A stretch of 64,000 nucleotides of DNA from Atopsyche davidsoni (lineage: Eukaryota > Arthropoda > Insecta > Trichoptera > Hydrobiosidae), in the NCBI GenBank assembly GCA_022113835.1, contig JAILWY010000007.1:6158001-6222000 (forward strand). The letters run 5' to 3'. Positions 23,643-37,000 of this stretch are shown here, one piece after another (position 1 is the stretch's first letter; every line of letters starts with the position of its first letter). A program made the translations under genes and the position numbers. The notes beneath the pieces were generated by a model. The model was not told the origin of the DNA. It was given only the letters and a program-made list of their open reading frames with translations, and ran no database searches.

Positions 23643-26600
23643 ATAATTGTTTTGATCGAATTGGAATATGCTATTCCAAAATTTAAGGAATTTAAAGTCT
23701 ACCCTATTAAATTATGCAAATTTACAAAACATATCAAGAATCATTAATATTTTGATGACTAATATTTACTTGTTTTATAAAAAAAACTATGCAAATACTT
23801 CACGACACATTTAATTTAATTTATTATATGCATTTGCACTACTTTAACTCAGTCAACTGATCGTGTCAATTTGTTCTCGAGTCATTCCCTAATAGGACGA
23901 ACCAAAACCATAGGTTTTATGGATACGATCACAGATCGATAACTGTCGCTACAAGTTCAACTATCAAGAGACCTAGTTAAATTTGGCAGTCAGTTAGCAG
24001 GGTTGGATTAACGCATGGTGACTTACAGATAGTTCACTCATGACAAGGAAAATGTATTAGAGTCATGGCACTGACACCTATTTGTTCAGATGTATCTTAT
24101 TCCTTATATACTACTACTTATTCCTTTATATACTGCTTTGGGTGTCATGTGATGTCTATTTTTGTTTCGTGTCAAGGAAGAAGTTTGAAGAGTAAAATAA
24201 TCAATTTATATATATTTATTACATCGGTATAAATTACATTTTTCGATATATTTGTCACTAAATACGAGAAGTATTTATAAATTTCCATCCAGTAATAACA
24301 ATCAATGATTTCAGATGTAAAATATATATTATAAAAATTAAGCATTAAATAAAAGGATTATTTTCAGATTTGAAAATGACCATTATTTAATAAAAAATCT
24401 TTAAAATGGACAAAATAATAAAATTAAATGCAACAGAAAAAATGTTTGGTCAATTATATTCAAAGAAATATAAAAGTGCTACATTTCATTAAAAAAAACA
24501 CTGCAATCACATATCCAGTATCAGTGAATATTTTTAAATTATACTTATAAGCCAACAAAGATTTAATAATGGAAGGAGAAAAAAAATCACAAACGTTGCA
24601 ACAGACTGCTTATACTCAAACCTACTATGATTTTATTCAATACTTCAATCATTGGACAACCGTAATCATCAACAAAGTGTGGTCTCTTTTTTTTTTTTTC
24701 TTAACACGAAAAACATTGCATTATCTTACTTTCATAATACAGACTCCACCAACAAAATTTAAATAAATTGAGCTTTCTTATATGTGCAAATTGAGGGGGT
24801 TTTAGAAGAAATTTTTGATTGTCATTCCCAGGGACCTTTATAAGCATTCTGTATAATAATATAACAAACCCAACCAGAAGTTAATGTGACATCAGACGAT
24901 TCTGAAGACCTTCGTCAATCTAGTGCCCCGCCACTGTCACAGAAACTAAATATAATAATGACACTGCCCACATCAGTACATCAATTTTACCACATCCATT
25001 TTAGTTTTTTTTTTATTTCTGCATCTATCACTCTTTATTGAAATTTTCTAAACTTCAGCAGTTTGCTATCAACATTTGTAAATGTATCGTCATCTGTATA
25101 AATATAATATATATTAACTATAAGAAATTGCTTATTCTGAGGTATATTATTTTTTTACGAGATATTCGATTTGGTTTTGTAATATATTTTTAACAAATGT
25201 ATAAAGGAGTATGAGAATGTCTAAGGCCTCACGTTTATCAATCTTTGTACCTTAAGCTGGAACTTAACACATAAAACCGGAAAACAATATTGACACTTCA
25301 CTTAATATACACACATGAAAGAGAAATGCCTCGAGTGCTGCATAATCAATTTTAGAGAAAAGGTCTTCACTTTGGGCAACACTCGGGAAATGATACTCAA
25401 TAGCACTAGCAAACAATGAGTCAGATTACGGTTTTCAACTGAGACTTATGCTGTGGATACTGAAAAAAATACATGTGCATTAATATCTTTCATCAATATT
25501 TAATGTTAAGCAGTAATCAATAATCCTTACAACTTATTGTAGTCAACCATTGTAAATAATCAACTGCACAAATCTGTGATGTTATTCCTTTAAACCGTGT
25601 ACCTGGCGCACATCACAAGCAACTCTTCTTCCTAGCGTGCGATCAATCAAATGCAACAGCATTCTAAATAATTTTAAGCTTTTGGTGTACGCTTCTACAG
25701 TATTTCTATAGAAAAAGATGAGCTTTTGAAACACTTCTTAAATTTTTTTTTTTAATGAATCTGCAATTATAATTTATATACAACTACCTGTGTGACTGAA
25801 ATATTTTTGTTGTTAGCTTTATGTAACCAACCTTAAAGATCTGATGCTAGTCAATTTTAAAATACATATTAACATAAAATAATACTAAGTTCATTATATA
25901 TTTTTTATTTTACAGAAACCAAGCTATGAGATTATATGGCAGTTAAGACATTTCCTCTTTCTAGTGTGGATATGTACATCATAAAAATGCAGTGTCTGGA
26001 AACTAATACATTGCTTATTTATGCAAGTGCACAATAGAGATTGGTTCCATTGGAAAATTCAATGAGTGTTTACAGGTTTTTAGGAGTCAGAAGTTTAGAA
26101 TAGTTGATTTATCATTAGATACAGTCACATGGTTGAAAATACTTTAATAACCAACTAGAAAAACTGCTCAAAACGAGATTTCAGCGTTAATATTTAAAGC
26201 CTAATCAACTAATCCTTTAGATGTATCACAAGAAACAAAATGTGTTATTTTTAGAGATTTTATGGAGTGTCATAAATCAATTTCACTGATTCTACATAAG
26301 ACGACACTAAGGAACTGTTAATTATTGAGTCCGCATTTTGATGACAGTGATAAAAAAATACTGCTGACAGGACAAAGGCAACTTCTCAGTAATGGTTGAT
26401 TAAAGTACTTCATAATTTAAATAATTTTCATTTTAATACATTAAAAATGTAAAAGTCAACATAAAATTTATAGCTATATGATAAGACCTAAGTAGTCATC
26501 AAATTTACAACCAACACAGTTGGCAAAGCAGGTAATCTTATAATTAAAATCTATCACGTGTCACACTGGACTATTTACATATTTAAAACTATAACATATT

Positions 26601-28021
26601 AAGGTAAAATTGACTCAAGGCTTAAGTTTGAAAAATAAAATAAATAAATATTTTTAGGTTAGTGAGGTGACTTGGTGATTTGCATGCTTCAGGAGGAGGC
26701 TATCCATTTTTTTAAGATACTAATATTTTAGTATAAATTGTAACTTGAAAATGACTTTATTTTGGTTGAAATATGCCAATATAGTAAATAAATAATAATC
26801 GGGTGATGTAAGGAAATTTCATAACAAAAAACACTTCTACGAAACCAATGCTTCCATACTTGCATCATCCTTAACACATATTTACAAGCTGTAATGATTA
26901 CAATAATGGAAGACACAAAAGTATGCCTTTAAAATTTACTTACAAAGTAATTTTTAGCTCATTGGTTTCGTTTGTAATATAGTTTTTTAGATCAACCCTC
27001 CCGTACACAATTCATTGGATTCAAAAGCCATGAATCAACTCTGACATTTGTAAAACTTATACACATCAAAGGGATGGAAAAGAAATAGTAACTGCCTAGC
27101 TAAATTTAAATATAATTTATATACAAATGACTGATTGCAGGTTCCACACTTAACATTACAAAATATACACCAATAACAGAAGATTTTTATGACAAATAAC
27201 AATTTGATTGCATTTTACAAACTAAATTAGATAACAACTTCTATCTGGCCGTGGAACCCCAATTTCTAAGTCGCTGTGTCTAATATAGACATTTTTGTGA
27301 CAAAACTCACATTACATCGTTTTAAAATCCAAAGACTAGATCATAAAAAATATGCCAGATATGCAGTTAATTGTCTTAATGAACTCCATTAATTTACTTA
27401 ACCTACATAATATTAGCTAAGAAAAGTTTGGCCACAGTAAGCGTAAGTCACCCGTGTAACTTGATTGCTGTATAATTTTAAGGCACCAAACGGAACCGTC
27501 TGACAATCAAAGTGTGCAAATCTAAACAAACCAGAAACAATAAATCAAATGTTTTAGAAGCAGTTCTACGCTGACTATAGTTTAATGTTTTTATATAAAA
27601 ATATTCTTTCAAATCTATAAGGAGAATTCATTGATGGAGCCAGAAAAGCGAGATAACCTCGAATGATTTTAAGGCTCAAGAGAGTCTCACATTCAATAGG
27701 ACATCACAGTGCCGGGAAGACTGAGCTGGTTCTGCAGATTATAAGGCAATATGGTTCGGAATAAGAAAACTGAAGAAATGAACTAAGCAGGGTCATAGTA
27801 CTTTTTATCGGAGAAGTTAATATGAAATATGATCTAAAAATAATATAAGGCATTTGGGCAAGCTGACGACTACTAGCTCCAACAGAGATTACACATTCAG
27901 CAAGGACAGCCGGTGCTGGGTTAAGTGCCCCACTGGCTGCAGTAGCTCAATTCACGTCTTGCAGAATGTCTACATTGTTAGGGCTGGGTATAGAGTAGTT
28001 ATTAAAGTACGAGAGGGACCG
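23643..28021. other. Long non-coding stretch: NFRKB 3' UTR and RMND5/NFRKB spacer
   Basis: RMND5 and NFRKB are both on the minus strand, so this gap must contain the NFRKB 3' UTR on its right side. No exon, ORF over about 65 codons with support, or RNA gene was found. Minus-strand poly(A) hexamers (TTTATT on plus) recur, for example near 24207, so a UTR up to about 3.8 kb is possible. Confidence 0.4.
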
Positions 28022-31000
28022 TCACTGATTTCGAGGTGTAGCAGGTGCGGTGGGAGGCGCAGGGGAGGCGGGAGTTGTGGTGCGGAGCCCTACAGTAGCA
28101 GTGCCGCTGCCCCCCACTGTAGGATTGACGATGCGAGCATACACTTGTCGATTGCCTACAACTCCACCACCTTAAAAAAAAAACCAGGAAATTTAAAATA
28201 AGTAGAAACATTTGACTTCACTTCTTTCTTAAATAGATAAAGTCTTGCCACTGATTTAATTTTTATTGTATTATATTTTTCACCATCTATTCATGAAATA
28301 GTATAATCTATGAGCAAATTGTTTAAGTACCTTTGAAATTTATTGTATCTAAATATAATGCAAGTTGGTAAAACTCAATCATAGGCATACAGTTTCAATA
28401 CTTTTGATTTAGTAATATGTTTACTAATATGATTAGGCACATTTTTTCACACATTGAAAATGATTTCAAAGAAACTCTCAGAAAAATATCATTGTGACTT
28501 GTGTAGGATCCTATACAAGTCACGATGATATTTTTCTGAGAGTTTCTTTGAAATCATTTTCAATGTGTGAAAAAATGCGCCTAATCATATTAGTAAGTAA
28601 TATAAGCCTGTAAAGGTAATTAAAATGTACTTGATTGACTTTCAATCCACAAAATAGACATATATATTAGAAATATGTATGCGAGTAAAACTTCTTATGA
28701 ATTTATTTATTTTGCAAAAAAGAGTTTATCCTGATATGTAAATAAATCTAGACTGAATAAACCTTTAAATTAACCCTGATATTAATAAGATTAATGAATT
28801 TATGCAGGAGCCAAAATCATTTTATTTTATTAAAGTGCTGTTTTTTGTAGTAAATTAAAATGTGTATAGGAGGGACATAAAAATCATGTTAATCGTGGGT
28901 CTCCTTTTTATTACATAGTTTTAAGCAGTCTTTCCAGCATACCTCTATTGATCGGATGATGTACAGGAAGCAGCTTAAGGCCATGCAGACGCGCGCCACT
29001 AGCGAGGAGCACCCGGCCTGTACCCCCGGGACCCGTGGCAGTCACGCCGCTCTGAAATTCAAATCAATTTCAATTTTTCAAACAATGAAAAATGCAGTTG
29101 GACTTCAGAATCACAGGGTTTACTAAATTGACTAGAACTTGATAAATATATGTACGTAGAGATTCACAACTATTTTGTTGGAGACCCTAGAAGATATTTT
29201 ATCTATTATTCGAGACATTGTATGAAGATATATAAACATAAAATTTAAAACTTTTAATACTAACATAAAATAATACAACAAAAATAAACATTTTACATCA
29301 GACCCTGGTGCAGATTCACAAACACATTGTATTTGTTGGCTTAAGTCATTTGATGGTCAAAAGATGGCAGGTGAGTAAAAGAAAGGCAATAAAAATACTA
29401 GTAAACCATAACATACCTGGTGTAGCCTAATAGGAGACGCCTGCAGCTTGAGGGCTTGGCCTCCCAGCAAGACGCCCGTATTGTTAGATCGACCCTGCAC
29501 AAAGAAAACAATCCTTGGATGATACCGCTGCCATAACAAGCTATTACTGCTCACCTTTGTGTGCTTTTTGAGAATAACTTTTCATGATAACTATTCCACT
29601 TTATTGTTATAATGTCTATTGAATTAGATTTTCTCAAAATGTAGTGTCTTGCACAAACTTCTACCGAAAAGTTTGTATTCTTAATTTAATACACAATTTA
29701 TTTTAATTAAAGTCGGTAATATCACCTGTATGGGAGATGCAGGTGAAGCAGCCTGCAGGCGGAGAGCGGGGCCAAGTAAAGTCCCCCCGCCACTGGCAAC
29801 TCTTACAACTTGACCACCTGTTGACGAACATAACCAATCTTAAAACACTTTACAAAATTAAACGTAAACTGCAAAGTTCAAAAATTCATCTGTATTATTA
29901 AATAATGGTAAAAATGTTATTATTTTAATTGATTGACATTCAAATTAATTGTAAATGAACAGTGAAAGATTAATCATCAAAATTAGAAGTCTCTGCATAC
30001 AGTTGCTGATTCAATAATATCTACAACTGATCGTAAAGAAACAGAATGACATACCAAGGTTGCTGAGCAGCAGCGTGTGCTGGGTGGTAGTGGGGGGCCG
30101 CGCCCCGTCCCCCGTGCCACCTTGTGCTGTCGCTGAGTTGCCACTAGTCTGTTAAATAATTAAACCAGTAAGTTAACTGTTGTAGTATCATTCAAATAAT
30201 ATTTGTATATCTAAAATATAGAAATTCATAAGTTGTTATCGATACTGCAACATATATTTTTTTAAATGATTGATAGCATAAAGATGGGAATATTGTATTT
30301 TAGTATGATTCTGCATGATATTTCAATGCACCAGCTTCTAATTTTCACAATATATCTGACTTCAATTAGACTTCCATGAAAACTGAGAACTCAATCTTCT
30401 ATATCTCCAATCTTTATTCTGTCAAAAGTGTACATCGATCTAACTGCATAAACACTGTTGAAGGAGCAAGTAAGTATAAAAGTGCCCATAGGCCTATCTG
30501 CCACAGCTGAAAATTGTCTGGAAACTGAGTCTACCAAGATAGAATTCAAGGAACACCAGCCTTGTCTACTAAGTGAGTTTTAGATTACATCAATATCCTG
30601 ATAACATATTAGATTCAACTATGTGATGACAATAGTTTACCTGTAGTATTAAGTTAGAGGTAGTGGCATTAGCCGAGGAGGTGTGGAGAAGAACAGGCTT
30701 CCCTTGCAGCTGGCCAAGGCTTAGACCCGTCACTCGCAGGCTGCCTGGAGTGGATGCACTGCCCGTCATGCGACTGGTTGTCACCGAGCCAACACTACTT
30801 CCACTACGTACCTACACAGATACCACCATTCTGGATAAATTTCTACCCCACATCAATCTTATTCTTTACTACGTAAGAATAAATGTAATATATACTGAAT
30901 AAACCCTAGCAAACTAAACTTTGAGTTTTAATAAAAATCCTTACCAAATTAAAAAAAAATATCAATCAAGAATATTTTAGAAATTATTTATGCCCTCTGA

Positions 31001-34000
31001 TTTTCTCTGTGTAGTCTTTTTGTAAAAGATGAAATTCTGAATAGGAGTGCGAATCGAGCAACATAAGAGGAATACTTTTAATGAAGAAAAATTATCTATT
31101 ACAAACTAATTGCATCATATTTACCTGAGCATTGGTGAGTATTTTAGCCACAAGGGGAGCGTTCTGTCTGTGGGTTGGCCCTCTTCCCGCCGTCTCCCCT
31201 GTGGGTCGCACTGTCTGCTGTCCCGTCAGCTGCACTGCCTGGCCCCCTAACTGTACCGTCTGCCCACCCAGTTGTACAGTCTGGCCTCCCAGTTGCACAG
31301 TCTGCCCAGCCAGCTGGACAGTCTGTCCTCCCAGCTGGACCGTCTGTCCTGTGAGCTGAACAGTTTGGCCAGTCAACTGCACAGTCTGACCAGCAAGCTG
31401 CACAGTCTGCCCGGATGCCAAGTGCACAGTTTGTCCTGCCAACTGGATCGTTTGCCCAAGAGCGGGACTGGCGACTTTGGCAGGGGCAGGAGAGGTGCCT
31501 GGCGTCACAGGAGGCGATGAAGACATTTTCTGAGATCAGTATCAAATGTAAGAGTAAATGTCACATTCCCTTGGTAATAATAAATAAACAATGCTTTCAC
31601 CCAAGTGTATGAATACAAACCTGCGTGGAGTGTATGGTGTGAAGCAGTTGATCGCGGGACATGGGCTGACCGTGGGTGCGCTGATGTTGCATAAGGGACT
31701 CCAACAGGATGCGCTGGTGCGCTGGGGACAGGGCGCCTGGACATCAACATACCGTAAGCAATCTGACAACTGATACACACATATTAATAATGAATATATA
31801 CATACTTTAAATATATATAAATACTTTAAATATTAATATATATTCAAGAAGCCAAGCTGTAATGCACTAAAGCTTTAAATGGCTACAAATTGAGTCTATT
31901 ATTAATATTAACTAAAGAGAATGCAACCAACCTGCTGGTGAAAGGTAAAAAAGAGAAAATACCAGCTAACATTGAAAATCATCAATGGAATTTTATACAA
32001 ATCTTCTTTTTTTATAAAGATCTTCAAAAAATTCAATTCCATATTTCCTAGCTATGAAAAATTGTTGCATATGTGACTATTCCTTCAATGACTTGAAAAT
32101 ATTTATTATTTATATTGACTGCTCTCAGTATGAATTTAGTAGCTACTAAAATAATGTTTTACAGAGGGAATCAATTAGATTGTATTTAGATTTCATAATG
32201 TTTAAATTAGTTACAAAGTAAATAAATAGTGAAATAGCTTTAGAAACTTTTTTATACTGTATCCTAAAATTCACAATCAATCAATTCAAAATACTTTTAC
32301 TAGACTTGGAATAAAAGTTATTGACAGGATCCAGAATGAGATCCATGTGTGTTTTTAGGAAGACATTGAACCTCTTGATGGTGACATCTTAACCATACTA
32401 CAGTTATATATCAAAATAACACTAGTAAAGCGATTGATGGATGACTTGCTCGAAGATGATGAAAGTTATTCAGAAAGAAGTTATTACCTGTAGTCTGAGT
32501 GGCTGGTCTCTGTAACACAACTTTGGCTTGTGTTGTAACAACTCTTGGACCTATTGTATAAAATAAAAATAAAATAATCTGAAACGCAACACATTTAAAA
32601 AAACAAAATTAAAGTGTAATAATTAAATTAGATTAATGGATACTAAGTTTCATTAGAACAAGGCAGAATGGAAATCATTACTCTTGAACACCAGTCATGC
32701 ACAACCTGTTACCCGTTTTAAATATTGAGTCAATTTGTTTTTAAGTTGGAAAAAATTTGTGCTCATTTCTTGGTTTGAAAATTACAATAACTTTTAAAAG
32801 TTTTTTTTAGAGACCAAATAACATGATTTATATAAGTCAATAAAACAATATAATTTGCAATAAGCTGCAGACATTTGATTTCGATTATCTGAAAAAAGGG
32901 CTTCCCAGAAATTCAGATTTTGCTACTGACTGCATTAAAGATTTGACAATGTCAGTGAAGGGCCCTAACCCTACCAATAGTTTGACCTGGACAAAAACAA
33001 CATACAATTAATAAGAATTATTGAATATTTAAACAAAATTGACATTTTCATCACTGGTTCAACCCTGATGACAAAAAACATGTAGCCGTTAGAAGGTGTT
33101 GAAGGAGAAGTTCTCCTGTTGCGAAATAAAAGCCAGCTGATAAGATAAGATCACTGGTTCAAATTGTTTATTTTATTTTATTAAATTATATTAGGACTTC
33201 CATAAAGGTTGTGCATTGCTGCTGTACATTAGAAGTACATAAAAAAAATCTCCTGGAATGAAAACAAAAACAGGCACAGAAATCAAATTAAATAGAAAAT
33301 AATAGGAACAATCTGGAGCAATCGCCACAGTTGAGGTTGAGACGGTACCTGGTGGAGATGTCGAGGGACGGAAGGCACGGGGGCTGATAAGGGACTTGCC
33401 CGAAAGCGCAGCCGCGGGGCTGAGCACACGCACAACACCACCCCTCGCTCCCACACTGCTCACTCCCGCCTGGCGCACTATCTGAAGAATACAAACAAAC
33501 ATACTCACAGCAGTTTTAGAGCATTAAATGTATACAACTTCCATAAAGATAAAACTGCTTGACAATTCATATTCAGGTTCAGGTATGAAATACAGATAAG
33601 AGATAGAAATATGAGATCCTTTAAGCACAAGCTTTTAGCAACTCAGCAAACTGTACTACATCATAGCAATGTAATAAATACACTGGCTGTCTCAAATTTC
33701 ATGATACTAGTTCTGAGTAGTTAATTTATGTCTATCTCTGATTAAAACATTTTTCTAATTAAAAACCCTAAATGTTGCAGAGGTTTTATGATTTACTGGT
33801 TGTTATGATTATAATCAGTCTTAGCAAGAGATAATCAAAACATTGCAAAGTAATGCATTGCCTAAGATAGTTGCCTGATAGATTAGAATTTTTCGCATGT
33901 GTAAAACTGAACAATTACATCAGCACAAGTTGAACAATATTTGATTTTTATATGTTTTAGGTACACGGTGCATAAAAATATAGAAAATATAAGTATGGGT

Positions 34001-37000
34001 TTCAAATGATCTCAAAATGATCTCCGTACAATATTTTCACTATACACACAGCAATAGGGATATTGAACTCTTGATCAATTGCTGAAAACTTTGGTTGAGG
34101 AATATACAGCAAGAGGGAAGGGGAAGGATAAACAAAGAAAAAATAATAAACAAACCGTTGAAGAGAGAACAGTAGCACGGGGCTGCAGGAGTGATGAGCT
34201 GGACGTGGTTACGGCAACCATATTTACCTGCAACAAAACAAAATATGTATAAAATAAGTTCAAATCAAATATAAATCATTTAGTTAGCCTAATGCATTCC
34301 ACTTACATAACTAAAGAGTTTGTTTATATATTTTTATTTAACTATTCACACCTCAATTTGATAATGGGATATGAGATAGTTGTAAAATTTTTGGTTACCT
34401 TTTCGGTTGGCACCAAAGGGGGAGCTTGAGGTGGGGCGGAAGGTGGTGGAGGTATCTGAGGTGGCGGGGGTTCTAACACTTGAGCTGGTAACAGCTGCGG
34501 CACTGGCTCTGGCCCCTCTACATCCACAGGAGCATCCTCTCCCTCTGTTTCCCCTTCAGTCTCCATGCTCGTGGTTACCAAGGGTGCCAAAGGTACAGAA
34601 GAAGTAGTTTTGGGAAGACGAGCGCGCGGCTTAGATGGAGCTGCACTGCGCTTTGCTTGCCCTGTTGTCGTAGACTTTGTTTTACCTTGAACTTGAACTT
34701 CGGCATGGAGACGTTCAAATTCTTCTTCCGTTCTGCAACATGCATGAGAAGGTTAAAATATATTATTGATTTAATATTTCTCAAAATATTTTATATTTGA
34801 GAAGTTAGAACCACATTGCGGGTATTATGAATCATTTGCGCTCGAGGTTTTTTTATCTCGGATGTATCAGTAACTCAAAATATATATACTCTATAACTAA
34901 TTAATTGTAATTTTTTGCTTTCTTCTATCAACAAATGCTTTATGGATAAAGGTGATTTTGTCATCCAACAAGCACTTGAACAGATTTCTTAACATTATTT
35001 CATACATAGTGTTCATAGGTGTTCAAAGGTAATGCCTGATTAAGAAATAGTAGTTTACTTACCTATCTCTGTGTAGGTAAAGCCACAGTTTCCTGGCAGG
35101 AAGGTATCTTACGCAGGGGTCGGGGGCGCCATGCATCCTGTCTAGTGCTCCACTAACAGCTGCTTGCAGGGCCTGCTCCCCTGCACCCGCCACAAGATAC
35201 TGTGATCTCCTGCAAGATCAAATTTATTGCAACTGTCCTTGACATACTCAACAAATTACAAAATATGTTGTTTGAATTTTTGGGAGGTCGGAGTAATGGA
35301 TAGAATTCAGTTGTCAGTATTTCAAATTCTTTTCAGCTTAATTTTTACAACAAACTGTAGATGACCACATGTGTGCTTTATGATTAGTAGTAAAAAGATG
35401 CACCTCTCAAAGCACTTATTGTGGAAAGCATAACTCAATTATGACATTTCAGAAACTTAAACAAATCAAATAAAGAAAGTAACATAATGGCGACTGCCCG
35501 AAATAACAAACAATTTACAATATGTGGCCATGAATATAAAAATCATACTAAATTTAAAAATATGGATAGATCGAAAATGTGTACAATTAAACTAATTTGA
35601 TAGACATACCTGAGAAGAGCCGTGATATGCGCACGGGTGCCTTCACCTCCTGGCAGACAAGCCACAGCATCACGCACGAGAGCCAGTAATGTTACATGTC
35701 GTGGTCGCGAGGGCGCTAGTAAACTATGACCACGGGCCCCGCGCCCTCCTCCGGTTTCCTCACAAGCATACACTCCCTGCAAGGACACATGCTCAATTAT
35801 ATCTTATAGAAAGAAAAAATTGTGGTGATAGGATGTCACATCACCAATTTAAGATCTACTATACCTTGAGTGGTCCCACGACGGCCCGTCCTCGAGGAAG
35901 TTTGTAAGTGAAGGCTCGATGTGGACGCTGGAAACGAGATCTTTCTTGAACACGAAAAGCCTCCAGCTCAGATCCTGAAACTTGCCATCTGCTATTCCAC
36001 CTGAAAGATTTGAAAATCAATTTAGAACAAATGTTTTGTCACATACGAAGCCAAATTTGGCAGAATATATTAAACATTATTAGTATCTACTATAATAATA
36101 GCCATTGTGTGTGTGTGTGTATATGTTTCATTTTTTGCTTCTCTATAGAATATTTTAAAATATACAACGCTGATTTTTTGCACGCAAGTTCAGTAAGATT
36201 TTCCGCAGTTATGTGCCGAATTTCAAGACGATAGGATAATATTTTCATTCATAAACTAAAAATATGCTTTAGCGAGTTTCAATATGTACGAATTATATGA
36301 TTCTGTTCTTCACCGTGAGAATTTCAAATTTAGAACTTTTACAAAAAAAACAAATTTTGATGCTTCTAAGAAATTTCCAGTTTATGTCAGTTTGACACAA
36401 GTGCCATTTCTATTTTTTTTTTATCAAAATTGCATTAGAAATTATTAATCACATCATAAATAACACCGTCTACGCACAGAAAACGTAATTCAAAAAGAAT
36501 TGCACAATTGAACGTGATAAAGACTGCATCAAATAAAGAACAGTGCAGTGAAAAGTGATGCGTTGTTTGTGACACGAAATGTGACATAAATGTCAAGCAA
36601 TGAGTTGGAAGGAAAACGTGAGCAGCGTCTTCTTAAAATTCGAGTACGCGCATCGACCTCAAGACAAAAAGAAACTGATGCACAGCGAACGCTGCGTTTG
36701 TCTTCGGATTAATTAATGTGACCTGTCGATTCTGCAATGCTTTACATTATCAAGCAGAAAACCCATCAGATGGAAAGTTCAACGATTATTATCACAAAGG
36801 TAAAGTGAAACTACCAGCAAGGCCTATTTCCCCAGTATATTTAAAGGATATTTATAATTGAAATTTCAAGAGAAAAATAAGATCATACAATAACAGTATA
36901 TCTTTTGCATCAATGGGAGCTAAATTAACAGTGGGCCACTCTGCTTCAAAGTTCAAGGCCAAGTATATCACAGAACTTCGCACCTTCATCCAACTGATGG

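Noticed and set aside
24569..24766. 65-codon plus-strand frame starting MEGEKKSQTLQQ
   Set aside because: Short, no homology recognised, lies in the presumed NFRKB 3' UTR region on the other strand, with no splice context.
31132..31359. Cys/Pro/Ser-rich plus-strand frames over the NFRKB repeat
   Set aside because: Antisense reading of the GQTVQL array; no independent support.
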